From CAYZXU01 sp964482535 (GTDB lineage Bacteria > Desulfobacterota > Desulfobacteria > Desulfobacterales > BuS5): 30,187 nucleotides of DNA. The notes below the pieces were generated by a model that was not told the DNA's origin, searched no databases, and saw only the letters and a list, made by a program, of their open reading frames with translations. Shown one piece after another: positions 15,330-23,878 of this stretch. The translations under genes were made by a program, and so were the position numbers. How positions within the stretch are numbered: position 1 is the first letter of the stretch; each line of letters begins with the position of its first letter. The stretch spans positions 1-30,187 of the forward strand of contig CAYZXU010000017.1 of the NCBI GenBank assembly GCA_964482535.1, given 5' to 3'.

Positions 15330-15938
15330 TTATTGAAATATACTGACATCGGCCACCCCTTCCCGTATAATTTCAGGAGTATCATTAACAAGCGAAACAA
15401 CGCTGGACGGCTTCCCAGGCACTTCCCCCCCGTCAATTATAATATCCAGTTCATGGCCAAAGCGATCATGTATAAAAGACGGCTCATATAGTATTGAACC
15501 TTCAGGGGTTGTGGCACTGGTTGAAATTACAGGGTTGCCCAGCTCTTTGATTATTTCAATGCATATAAGATTGTCAGGAACGCGGATTCCAGCAGATTTC
15601 CTTTTGTTAAGCATTATCTTGGGCACAAGCCTTGAACCTTCTAAAACAAAGGTATAGGGACCAGGCAAGAGCCTTTTCATGTTCTTATAAGCATAATTTG
15701 AGACTTTTGCATACTTGCTGATATTTTTTAAATCCGAACATATAAAACTAAAAGGCTTGCTTTTGTGGCGTTGTTTTAAACGATATATTTTTTCTATGGC
15801 CTTTTTATTCATTATATCACAGCCAATTCCATAATAGGTATCGGTTGGATAGGCTATTGTCCCACCTGCCCTGAGAGTATCTGCAACCTTTTTAATCAGT
15901 CGTTGCTGCGGATTTATCGGGTTAATTTTAATCAACAT
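15330..15938 (-). CDS. YciO-subgroup TsaC/Sua5/YrdC protein
   Basis: A 202-residue YrdC-fold protein. The TsaC family makes threonylcarbamoyl-AMP for the t6A37 modification of tRNA. Family signatures: AGGTIAYPTDTYYGIG near residues 24-39, KQRHKSKPFSFIC, LLPGPYTFVLEG and SAGIRVPD. The N-terminus (INPINPQQRLIKK) and the C-terminus (IIDGG...TPEIIREGVADVSIF) match the E. coli YciO pattern better than TsaC. Unlike E. coli YciO it keeps the KxKPF substrate-binding segment and a STSATTPEG loop close to the TsaC STSAN region, so it may have real synthase activity. No other tsaC copy lies in the window. It is convergent with sppA (18-nt gap) and divergent from guaB. Confidence 0.85.
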   Translation of the reverse strand: MLIKINPINPQQRLIKKVADTLRAGGTIAYPTDTYYGIGCDIMNKKAIEKIYRLKQRHKSKPFSFICSDLKNISKYAKVSNYAYKNMKRLLPGPYTFVLEGSRLVPKIMLNKRKSAGIRVPDNLICIEIIKELGNPVISTSATTPEGSILYEPSFIHDRFGHELDIIIDGGEVPGKPSSVVSLVNDTPEIIREGVADVSIFQ

Positions 15939-15991
15939 TGGTTCACCGGATTATTTTTTGAATTGATGTTATAAAAATGTTTAATTTTTTT

Positions 15992-16016
15992 ATTATAATT
16001 CTTGCTGCTTTGTCAA
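15992..16016 (-). promoter_or_regulatory. Possible promoter for the YciO-like gene
   Basis: On the minus strand TTGACA (16016-16011) is perfect and TATAAT occurs at 15997-15992, but only 13 nt separate them; a TAATAA two bases further gives 15 nt. The short spacing lowers confidence. Confidence 0.3.
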
Positions 16017-16023
16017 GAAAACA

Positions 16024-16044
16024 GACATTTTGAGTTCAAATGTC
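16024..16044. other. Perfect 7-bp inverted repeat in the yciO-guaB divergent spacer
   Basis: GACATTT at 16024-16030 and AAATGTC at 16038-16044 flank 7 nt. There is no T-run, so it is not a terminator; it sits between the two putative divergent promoters and could be an operator. Confidence 0.4.
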
Positions 16045-16068
16045 TCATGCAAGACGGAAAATAATAGT

Positions 16069-16097
16069 TTGCCAATGGTATATCAATCTGTTATCTT
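16069..16097 (+). promoter_or_regulatory. Putative sigma70-type promoter for guaB
   Basis: TTGCCA at 16069-16074 (5 of 6) and TATCTT at 16092-16097 (4 of 6) with a 17-nt spacer, about 70 nt before the guaB ATG. No purine riboswitch fold was recognised in the leader. Confidence 0.45.
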
Positions 16098-16169
16098 TTA
16101 AAGCTTTATTAAGATGGCATGGATGTTTTGATTATTTTGTTGATATGATTTTTAGTTGGAGGAATCCTA

Positions 16170-17633
16170 ATGGTAAAGATATCACCTGAAGAAGCCTTTT
16201 CGTTTGATGATGTTTTACTGCTTCCTGGTTATTCTGATGTTTTGCCGAGAGAAGTTAACTTAAGCACTAATCTTACAAAAAATATTGTGCTCAATATTCC
16301 CATTATCAGCGCTGCAATGGATACAGTGACGGAAGCCGCAGTTTCTATATCTATGGCTCGTGAGGGCGGTATGGGTTTTATTCACCGGAATATGAGTATA
16401 AACAGTCAGGTTATGGAAGTGGATAAGGTAAAAAAATCTGAAAGCGGTATGATTATCGATCCTGTGACTATTAATCCTGAGCAGGCTGTTCATGAAGTTC
16501 TTAAGCTTATGAAGAATTATCACATATCAGGGGTGCCGGTTGTTAATGGTGATCATCTTGTTGGTATAGTTACAAACAGGGATCTAAGATTTGAAACGGA
16601 TCTTGATAAAAAAGTCTCAGAAGTGATGACAAGCAAGAATTTAATAACTGTTCCGGAGGGTATAACCCTTGAAGAGTCAAAGAAAAAGCTTCATGAACAC
16701 AGAATTGAAAAACTTCTTGTGGTAGATGAAAACAGGAAGCTGAAGGGTATGATAACGATAAAGGATATTGAAAAGGTAAGGAAATATCCCAATGCCTGCA
16801 AGGATGAGCTTGGCAGGCTGAGGGCAGGGGCGGCAATTGGCGTTGGTCCTGATATGGAGGAAAGAGCTGAAGCCCTTTTGCGGGCAGGAGCTGATGTTAT
16901 ATTGATTGATACTTCACATGGCCATTCAAAAAATGTTATCGAAGCTGTGAAGCTGTTAAAAAGCAATTTTAAAAATATCGAAGTGATAGCAGGTAATGTC
17001 GGTACGGCAAAAGGGGCGGAAGATCTTATAAAAGCAGGTGTAGACGGTGTGAAAATCGGTATTGGTCCAGGTTCTATCTGTACCACCCGGATAGTTGCCG
17101 GTATAGGCGTACCCCAGATAACGGCAATAATGAATTGCAGGGCTGTCTCAGCGAGAATGGACGTGCCCCTGATTGCGGACGGAGGCATTAAATTTTCAGG
17201 TGATATAACAAAAGCCATAGGCGCAGGCACACACGTGGTAATGATTGGGGGGCTCTTTGCAGGAACAGAGGAGAGCCCGGGCGAGCTTGTTATCTTTCAG
17301 GGCAGAAGTTATAAAACTTATAGGGGGATGGGCTCCATTGAGGCCATGAAAAAGGGAAGCAAGGACAGGTATTACCAGACCGAAGAAGAGAAGAATGATA
17401 AACTGGTTCCCGAGGGAATTGTCGGCCGAGTACCCTATAGAGGGCCTTTATCTGCAAATATTCACCAGTTAACTGGGGGGCTTAAAGCCGGTATGGGGTA
17501 TGTTGGGTGCCGTACAATTGAAGACCTGAGAGAAAAGGCAAGGTTTATTAAAATCACTGCGGCCGGAATGCGCGAGAGCCATGTCCACGATGTGATTATC
17601 ACCAAGGAGGCTCCTAATTATCGTCTGGATTAG
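16170..17633 (+). CDS. guaB: IMP dehydrogenase
   Basis: Cytoplasmic enzyme oxidising IMP to XMP with NAD, the first committed step to GMP. At 487 residues it is the full-length form with two CBS domains inserted at about residues 93-205 (EVLKLMKNYHISGVPVVN and KKLHEHRIEKLLVVDENRKLKGMITIKDI). The catalytic loop GPGSICTTR has C304, matching C305 of E. coli GuaB. The IMP-binding DGGIKFSGD and the flap with YRGMGS and the RVPYRG motif are present. A GGAGGA ribosome site precedes the ATG closely. guaA does not follow; dnaE lies 67 nt downstream. Confidence 0.98.
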   Translation: MVKISPEEAFSFDDVLLLPGYSDVLPREVNLSTNLTKNIVLNIPIISAAMDTVTEAAVSISMAREGGMGFIHRNMSINSQVMEVDKVKKSESGMIIDPVTINPEQAVHEVLKLMKNYHISGVPVVNGDHLVGIVTNRDLRFETDLDKKVSEVMTSKNLITVPEGITLEESKKKLHEHRIEKLLVVDENRKLKGMITIKDIEKVRKYPNACKDELGRLRAGAAIGVGPDMEERAEALLRAGADVILIDTSHGHSKNVIEAVKLLKSNFKNIEVIAGNVGTAKGAEDLIKAGVDGVKIGIGPGSICTTRIVAGIGVPQITAIMNCRAVSARMDVPLIADGGIKFSGDITKAIGAGTHVVMIGGLFAGTEESPGELVIFQGRSYKTYRGMGSIEAMKKGSKDRYYQTEEEKNDKLVPEGIVGRVPYRGPLSANIHQLTGGLKAGMGYVGCRTIEDLREKARFIKITAAGMRESHVHDVIITKEAPNYRLD

Positions 17634-17700
17634 TTGAACTTTAAATTTTTTTTATAAACAATTTTCATTTTGTAATTTGTGTATCAGGTTTAAAGAAAAT

Positions 17701-20700
17701 ATGACGACGACACCCGATTTTGTTCATCTTCACGTACATACACAGTACAGCCTGCTTGACGGCGCAATAAGAATAGAGTCGCTTTTTCAAAGGGCTTTGG
17801 ATTTTGGAATGGATTCCGTGGCAATCACAGATCACGGCACCATGTTCGGCGTTCTTGAATTTTACCAGAAGGCAAAAGAATTCGGAATCAAGCCCGTCAT
17901 AGGATGTGAATGTTATGTGGCGCCACGCACACGTTTTGATAAAACCCCCATGGACAGCAAGGGGCTTACCCACCTTGTATTGCTTGCCAGTAACATGGAA
18001 GGCTATAAAAATCTTTGCAGACTCGCCAGCGCAGCCCAGATCGAGGGCTTTTACTATAAACCCCGGATAGACAAGGATATTCTAAAAGAATGCAGTAAAG
18101 GGCTTATCTGCCTGTCAGCATGCCTTCACGGCGAGATTCCAGGGCTTATACTTGAAAACAGAATAGATGCAGCAGACCAGGCAGCGTTGATGTATCAGCA
18201 GATTTTTGGTGAAGGCAGCTTCTTTCTTGAGGTTCAAAATAACGGTATTGATAAACAGGAAAAGGTAAATAAAGCCTTGCTGGATATGAGCACAAGGCTG
18301 TCCATACCCCTTGTCGCAAGCAATGACTGCCACTATCTTGCCAAAGAGGACGTGCGTGCCCATGACGTGCTTTTATGTATTCAGACAGGGAAAACAGTTC
18401 AGGATAGTGACCGGTTAAAGTTCAGTACAGATCAGCTCTACTTTAAGTCAAAACAGGAGATGTACGAATCTTTCAAGGATTATCCCGGAGCAATTGACAA
18501 CACAGTTGATATCGCAAAAAGATGCAATATCGAATTCGATTTTTCCACCTATCATTTTCCTGAATTTGACACAGGTCCCAGGCAGACTGCTGATGAACTC
18601 TTTGAACAGAATGTGCGAGTGGGGTTTGACAGGGTAATCGGGCACATAAAGAAAAGAAAGGGCGAGGTTGACGAAAAGGTATATAAGGATCGTCTGGAAT
18701 ATGAGATATCAGTAATAAGGAATATGGGGTTTTCAGGATATTTTCTTATAGTTGCTGATTTTATTCTTTTTGCAAAGGAAAACGGAGTTCCTGTGGGGCC
18801 TGGCAGGGGGTCTGTTGCAGGAAGCCTCGTGGCGTTTTGTCTTAAAATTACAGATATAGATCCAATAGAACATGGTCTTATTTTTGAACGGTTTTTAAAT
18901 CCTGCGCGTAAAAGCATGCCTGATATAGATGTGGATTTCTGTATTAACGGAAGAGAAAAAGTTTTTAACTATGTTGTGGATAAATATGGTGGCGCAGTCA
19001 AAGGCGTTGATTCCCATGTAGCCCAGATTATAACTTACGGAAAGTTGAAAACAAGAGCTGTGATTCGTGATGTGGGCAGAGCTCTTGATATACCCCTGCG
19101 CGAGGTGGATGCAATAGCCAAGATGGTTCCTGATGTACTGAACATCACTCTTGATGAAGCCATTAAACAGGAACCGAGATTTAATGAGCTTGCTGAAACA
19201 AAACCCGAAGTTGCTGATCTTTTAAGTGTATGCCGTGTTTTGGAAGGTCTGCCCAGGCATGCGTCCGTACACGCCGCAGGCGTTGTAATTTCCGACAAAC
19301 CGCTTGTGGAGTATCTCCCCCTGTACAAGGGGAAAAAGGATGAAATAGTAACCCAGTTCGACATGAAATATGTTGAAAAAATAGGACTTGTTAAATTTGA
19401 TTTTCTGGGTCTTCGAAATCTTACGGTTATAGCAAATACTCTTTCACTTATATCCGGTCAGGGGAAAGAACCCCCGGATTTGGGGAATCTTGATTTAAGT
19501 GATCCTGAAACATATAAGCTGCTTGCATCAGGGGAGACAACCGGCGTTTTTCAACTGGAAAGTTCAGGGATGAGAGATCTTATCATGAGGTTAAGGCCTG
19601 AATCCTTTGATGAAATTATTGCTCTTGTTGCCCTTTACAGACCTGGCCCCATGGAAAGCGGAATGATTGATGATTTTGTCAAGAGAAAACACGGATTAGA
19701 ACCCATAGAGTATATGGCGCCCGGACTCGAACCTGTTTTAAAGGAGACTTACGGAGTTATAGTTTATCAGGAACAGGTCATGAAGATTGCCGGAACTCTC
19801 GCCAGCTATTCCATGTCCGAAGCCGATGATCTTCGCAAGGCCATGGGCAAGAAAATGACAAAAATCATGGATGCCCACAGAGATCGTTTTGTTAAGGGAG
19901 GAGTTTCCAATAATCTTACAAAAGAAACCGCTGCAAATCTTTTTGATCTTATAGAAAAATTTGGCGGTTATGGATTTAATAAGTCCCATAGCGCTGCATA
20001 TGCCTTGATAGCATTCCAGACAGCTTTTTTAAAAGCTCATTTCCCTGTTGAATTTGTGGCTGCGCTTCTTTCAAGCGAAATGCACTCCATTGACGGTGTC
20101 GTAAAGTATATTGCCGAATGTAAAAGCAGCGGAATTTCAGTGTTGCCTCCTGATATTAATGATAGTGATATGGAGTTTACGGTTAAGGGCTCTGAGATAA
20201 GATTCGGGCTTGTGGCTGTAAAAAACGTTGGTGAAGCGGCAATAGAGTCCATATCTGAAGTCATAAAGGAGGGCAGATTCACTTCCCTGTATGATTTCTG
20301 TGAACGCGTAAGCCTTAGAAAGGTGAACAAAAGGGTCATTGAAAGCCTGATAAAATGTGGCGCTTTTGATTTCACGGGTAATAACCGCAGTGAAATGATG
20401 GAAAGTTTAGAGGAGGCCATCGACTATGGGCAGAGGGTGCAGAGGGAAAAAACAGATCCACAGATGGGGCTGTTCGATATGCAGGAGGAGATAAAGGAGA
20501 TTAACTGCCCTAAAATGCATGAAAAAGAGGAATGGCCTGAAAAACAGCTTTTAGCCTTTGAAAAAGAGGCTTTGGGATTTTATATTACAGGCCACCCCTT
20601 AGGCAGATATGAAGATATTTTTTGCAAGTTTACTGATGCAGACACTATTACTCTTAAAGATAAAAAAGATGGCGTTTCTCTCAGGATTGGCGGGATTGTA

Positions 20701-21240
20701 ATAAAGGCAAAGCCATTCAAGACAAAAAAGGGTGATATGATGGCGTTTATCACACTTGAGGATATGCATGGAACTGTTGAAGTGATTGTTTTTTCTTCAT
20801 TATATGAAAAGGTGTATGATCTTCTTGCAGATGATAAACCTGTTATTATACAGGGGCATCTGCAAAAGGATGAACGATCCGTAAAAATTCTGGCTGATGA
20901 GATTATATCGGTTGACAAGGCAGAGGAGGCATGGACTGCCAGCATTCATATTAATCTTGAAGCAGACAGGATTGATAAAAAGATACTGGCGCAACTTCGG
21001 GATATGCTTGACGGGCATCCAGGCACATGCAAGACTTATCTGCATCTCCGGGATAAAGGGAAAACAGAGACGATAATTGCCCTTTCTGATTCAATGCATC
21101 TGAGAGCAGGCGCTTCGTTAAATCAGAATGCTAAAAAGATTTTAGGATATGAGGCTGTTGAAACATTGTGCAAACCTGTAGTTGAAATACCCAAGGATAA
21201 TAAATATAAATCAAAATATAATAATAAAAGGAAATTTTAA
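17701..21240 (+). CDS. dnaE: DNA polymerase III alpha subunit
   Basis: Replicative polymerase subunit of 1179 residues. The N-terminal PHP domain is intact (HVHTQYSLLDG at 11-21 and DHGTMFG at 44-50). The catalytic aspartates are D408 and D410 in PDIDVDF and D567 in KFDFLGLRNLT; PGRGSVAGSLVAF marks the palm. A helix-hairpin-helix region, the OB-fold (RIGGIVIKAKPFKTKKGDMMAFITLED) near residue 990-1010 and a C-terminal tau-binding region follow. A TTG at 17677 is in frame, but the ATG at 17701 gives the usual N-terminus and is preferred; the ribosome site is weak. The stop codon is only 2 nt from the next gene start, so dnaE and the nucleotidyltransferase are probably cotranscribed. Confidence 0.98.
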   Translation: MTTTPDFVHLHVHTQYSLLDGAIRIESLFQRALDFGMDSVAITDHGTMFGVLEFYQKAKEFGIKPVIGCECYVAPRTRFDKTPMDSKGLTHLVLLASNMEGYKNLCRLASAAQIEGFYYKPRIDKDILKECSKGLICLSACLHGEIPGLILENRIDAADQAALMYQQIFGEGSFFLEVQNNGIDKQEKVNKALLDMSTRLSIPLVASNDCHYLAKEDVRAHDVLLCIQTGKTVQDSDRLKFSTDQLYFKSKQEMYESFKDYPGAIDNTVDIAKRCNIEFDFSTYHFPEFDTGPRQTADELFEQNVRVGFDRVIGHIKKRKGEVDEKVYKDRLEYEISVIRNMGFSGYFLIVADFILFAKENGVPVGPGRGSVAGSLVAFCLKITDIDPIEHGLIFERFLNPARKSMPDIDVDFCINGREKVFNYVVDKYGGAVKGVDSHVAQIITYGKLKTRAVIRDVGRALDIPLREVDAIAKMVPDVLNITLDEAIKQEPRFNELAETKPEVADLLSVCRVLEGLPRHASVHAAGVVISDKPLVEYLPLYKGKKDEIVTQFDMKYVEKIGLVKFDFLGLRNLTVIANTLSLISGQGKEPPDLGNLDLSDPETYKLLASGETTGVFQLESSGMRDLIMRLRPESFDEIIALVALYRPGPMESGMIDDFVKRKHGLEPIEYMAPGLEPVLKETYGVIVYQEQVMKIAGTLASYSMSEADDLRKAMGKKMTKIMDAHRDRFVKGGVSNNLTKETAANLFDLIEKFGGYGFNKSHSAAYALIAFQTAFLKAHFPVEFVAALLSSEMHSIDGVVKYIAECKSSGISVLPPDINDSDMEFTVKGSEIRFGLVAVKNVGEAAIESISEVIKEGRFTSLYDFCERVSLRKVNKRVIESLIKCGAFDFTGNNRSEMMESLEEAIDYGQRVQREKTDPQMGLFDMQEEIKEINCPKMHEKEEWPEKQLLAFEKEALGFYITGHPLGRYEDIFCKFTDADTITLKDKKDGVSLRIGGIVIKAKPFKTKKGDMMAFITLEDMHGTVEVIVFSSLYEKVYDLLADDKPVIIQGHLQKDERSVKILADEIISVDKAEEAWTASIHINLEADRIDKKILAQLRDMLDGHPGTCKTYLHLRDKGKTETIIALSDSMHLRAGASLNQNAKKILGYEAVETLCKPVVEIPKDNKYKSKYNNKRKF

Positions 21241-21242
21241 CA

Positions 21243-21302
21243 TTGTCTGACCAAGAAATGTCTGACCAAAAAATGTCTGACCAAAAAATGTCTGACCAGA
21301 CA
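21243..21302 (+). repeat. Four 15-bp tandem repeats spanning a gene start
   Basis: Units at 21243-21257, 21258-21272, 21273-21287 and 21288-21302. The two middle units are identical (ATGTCTGACCAAAAA); the first begins TTG and ends AAGAA, the last ends AGACA. They encode M-S-D-Q-x four times at the N-terminus of the guanylyltransferase, and each unit starts with a possible initiation codon (TTG, ATG, ATG, ATG). Confidence 0.9.
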
Positions 21303-22664
21303 AGAATAGTAAAAGTTGCAAATGCATACTCTGTTTTACTGGCTGGAGGAACAGGCACGCGTCTTTGGCCTGTATCAAGAAAACTATATCCAAAGCAGCT
21401 CGTAAGTTTCATAGGAAAAGACTCCCTTGTTCAGAGTACTGTAAAAAGGCTTGGGCCAGTGCTTGACACGGATAATATCAGGATAGTCTGCGGAGCTGAG
21501 CATTATCATGAAATTGCAAGACACATGGAAGATATAGGGGTTGATCCATCGGGAAGGATAATAAAAGAGCCCTGCGGCAGAAATACTGCGCCTGCAATTT
21601 TACTTGCAGTGATGAATATATTAAAAAAAGACAAAGATGCGGTTATATTTGTCTTCCCGGCAGATCATGTGATCAGGGATATTAAAGGTTTCCATGCCAG
21701 GGTGATATCCGCTGCAAAGCTTGCTGAAATGGGACACATAGTTACCTTTGGCATCAAACCCGGCTATCCTGAAACAGGTTACGGGTATATTGAGGGCGGC
21801 AGTAATGCGGCCGAAGGTGCCCTGCATGTTAAAAGATTTGTTGAAAAACCTGATTTAAAGAAAGCCGGGGAGTATTTTAAGGCAGGCAATTTTTTTTGGA
21901 ACAGCGGAATGTTTGCATTTAAGGGATCAGTAATGCTTGAAGAATTTAAAATTCATGAACCTGAGATGACCATGAAAATGGATGAAATTTTATTAAAAAA
22001 TGATCCTCCCATAAAAACAAACTATGAGCAGCTTCCCGATATATCCATAGATTATGCCATAATGGAGAGATCCGGCAAGGTGGTTGTGCTCCCATCGGAT
22101 TTTGGATGGAGCGATATAGGTTCGTGGAAATCCCTTTATGATTTTTTGCCAAAAGATGAAAACAATAATGTTATAGACGGCGATGTTATTGCAAAGGATA
22201 CTAAAAACTGTTTTATAATGGGCAGGGAGCGTTTTATCGCAACAAACAGGATAAGCAACATGGTTGTTGTGGAGACGCCGGACTCAGTTTTTGTATCTAA
22301 TATCGAAGACAGCAGAGATGTTAAATCGATTGTTGAAAAGCTTAAGGAAAAGGGAAGAAAAGAGTACCGGAAACACAAGACTGTTCTTTATGAGTGGGGG
22401 AGTATTACCCTTCTGGAACATCAGGATGGTTTTGATATAGACAGAATTATTGTGTCTTGCAATTTCGGTTTTTCGATTCAGGCCAGGGAAAATGAGTCTG
22501 TTCATATTTCGGTAATTGATGGAAAAGGAAGCTTGATAAAAGATGGCAAAACAGATGCAATAAAAAAAGGAGACTTCTTTGTTATTACTGAAGGCAGCGC
22601 TGCTGAATTTAAAAACAGTGGTGACGGGCATCTGTGCTTTATCAAGGTAGTTGTTAAAAAATAA
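21243..22664 (+). CDS. Mannose-1-phosphate guanylyltransferase with degenerate cupin domain
   Basis: Nucleotidyltransferase that would make GDP-mannose from mannose 1-phosphate and GTP. The signature GGTGTRLWPVSRKLYPKQ is at residues 35-52, with FVFPADHV, RFVEKPD, FFWNSGMFAF and the SIDYAIMER...PSDFGWSDIGSW segment to about residue 300. The C-terminal part (about 380-473) has the frame of a type II mannose-6-phosphate isomerase cupin (YEWGSITLLE...), but where bifunctional ManC/AlgA enzymes have QMHHHRxEHW this protein has Q413-A-R-E-N-E-S-V-H421, and the later histidine is also replaced, so isomerase activity is unlikely. The first 20 residues come from a 4x15-bp repeat. AAGGA at 21228-21232 is spaced 10 nt from the TTG at 21243, favouring that start; ATGs at 21258, 21273 and 21288 are alternatives. 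Confidence 0.88.
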   Translation: MSDQEMSDQKMSDQKMSDQTRIVKVANAYSVLLAGGTGTRLWPVSRKLYPKQLVSFIGKDSLVQSTVKRLGPVLDTDNIRIVCGAEHYHEIARHMEDIGVDPSGRIIKEPCGRNTAPAILLAVMNILKKDKDAVIFVFPADHVIRDIKGFHARVISAAKLAEMGHIVTFGIKPGYPETGYGYIEGGSNAAEGALHVKRFVEKPDLKKAGEYFKAGNFFWNSGMFAFKGSVMLEEFKIHEPEMTMKMDEILLKNDPPIKTNYEQLPDISIDYAIMERSGKVVVLPSDFGWSDIGSWKSLYDFLPKDENNNVIDGDVIAKDTKNCFIMGRERFIATNRISNMVVVETPDSVFVSNIEDSRDVKSIVEKLKEKGRKEYRKHKTVLYEWGSITLLEHQDGFDIDRIIVSCNFGFSIQARENESVHISVIDGKGSLIKDGKTDAIKKGDFFVITEGSAAEFKNSGDGHLCFIKVVVKK

Positions 22665-22684
22665 AAAATATTCAGGAAAGTAAA

Positions 22685-23818
22685 ATGAAAGTACCGCTTT
22701 TAGATTTAAAAATACAGTACAAAGATATAAAAGATGAAATTTTAAAGGTAACAGAGGAGATCTTTGAGAGCCAGTATTTTATACTTGGCCCTCATGTGGT
22801 TAGGCTTGAAGAGGAAATAGCGAGATACTGTCATGTTGACTATGCAACAGGCGTATCGTCCGGGACTGACGCCCTTATTATCTCCATGATGGCTGCCGGC
22901 ATTGGAGCAGGAGACAGGGTTATTACTACTCCATATACTTTTTTTGCAACAATAGGTTCCATAACCCGGCTGGGCGCAAAACCGGTTTTTGTGGATATAG
23001 ATCCTGAAACCTATAATATCTCCCCTGAAGCTCTTAAGAAGCTTGTTCTTTCAATGGGCAAAGAAGAGCTTGCAGGCATTAAGGGGATACTTCCAGTTCA
23101 TCTGTATGGACAGTGCGCTGATATGGATCCTGTTATTAATTTGGCAAAAGAGTATAATCTTGTTGTCATAGAGGATGCTGCCCAGGCCATAGGAGCCGAG
23201 TATAAGTCAAAGCGAGCAGGTTCCATGGGCGATTTTGGATGTTTTTCTTTTTTTCCTTCCAAAAATTTAGGGGCATTTGGCGATGGAGGAATAGTCACAA
23301 CAAATTCAAAATCCTTTCAGGATAAATTGCAGGCTTTAAGGATGCACGGCTCACAGACAAAGTACTATCACAGCATTGTCGGGGGTAACTTCAGGCTTGA
23401 TGCGCTCCAGGCTGCAATCGTATCTGTAAAACTTAAATATCTTGATTCCTGGACAAAAATACGCCAGGAGAATGCACGAAAATATAGAGAGCTCTTTGCG
23501 GATGCAGCTTTAGATGATTTTGTCAGGCTTCCTGTGGAGGTTGAAAACCGTCATATTTATAATCAGTTTGTTATCAGCCTGAACTCAAAGAGAGATGAAC
23601 TTCGAACATTTCTTGCTGATTCCGGCATAGGAACTGAAATATATTATCCTGTTCCCATGCACCTTCAGGAATGTTTTTCATATCTCGGTTACAGGGAAAA
23701 TGATTTTCCCGAGGCAGAATATGCAGCAGCCCATACACTTGCTCTTCCGATTTATCCGGGGCTGTCTGATACACAGATAGAGCTGGTTGTGGAAAAGATC
23801 AAATTGTTTTATCTGTAA
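22685..23818 (+). CDS. DegT/DnrJ/EryC1/StrS family sugar aminotransferase
   Basis: PLP-dependent enzyme of 377 residues that transaminates keto groups of nucleotide-linked sugars. Signatures: TGVSSGTDALI near residue 56, TPYTFFATIGSI, the cofactor-contacting VIEDAAQAIGAEY, and the Schiff-base lysine K193 in FFPSKNLGAFGDGG; NFRLDALQAAI is also typical. The sugar cannot be told from the sequence; 3-amino or 4-amino sugar formation are both possible. AGGA lies 8 nt before the ATG and the gene starts 20 nt after the guanylyltransferase, so the two are likely cotranscribed and may feed a common surface glycan. Confidence 0.92.
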   Translation: MKVPLLDLKIQYKDIKDEILKVTEEIFESQYFILGPHVVRLEEEIARYCHVDYATGVSSGTDALIISMMAAGIGAGDRVITTPYTFFATIGSITRLGAKPVFVDIDPETYNISPEALKKLVLSMGKEELAGIKGILPVHLYGQCADMDPVINLAKEYNLVVIEDAAQAIGAEYKSKRAGSMGDFGCFSFFPSKNLGAFGDGGIVTTNSKSFQDKLQALRMHGSQTKYYHSIVGGNFRLDALQAAIVSVKLKYLDSWTKIRQENARKYRELFADAALDDFVRLPVEVENRHIYNQFVISLNSKRDELRTFLADSGIGTEIYYPVPMHLQECFSYLGYRENDFPEAEYAAAHTLALPIYPGLSDTQIELVVEKIKLFYL

Positions 23819-23878
23819 GATGTTAGCGTTAAGTATTTTTTGGTATGAAATTTGCTGCATTCTAATGTGCGTCTAATT

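Noticed and set aside
17640..17690. Weak hairpin ACAA/TTGT after guaB as a terminator
   Set aside because: The stem is only four A/T-rich pairs with no clean T-run after it; guaB and dnaE may be cotranscribed.
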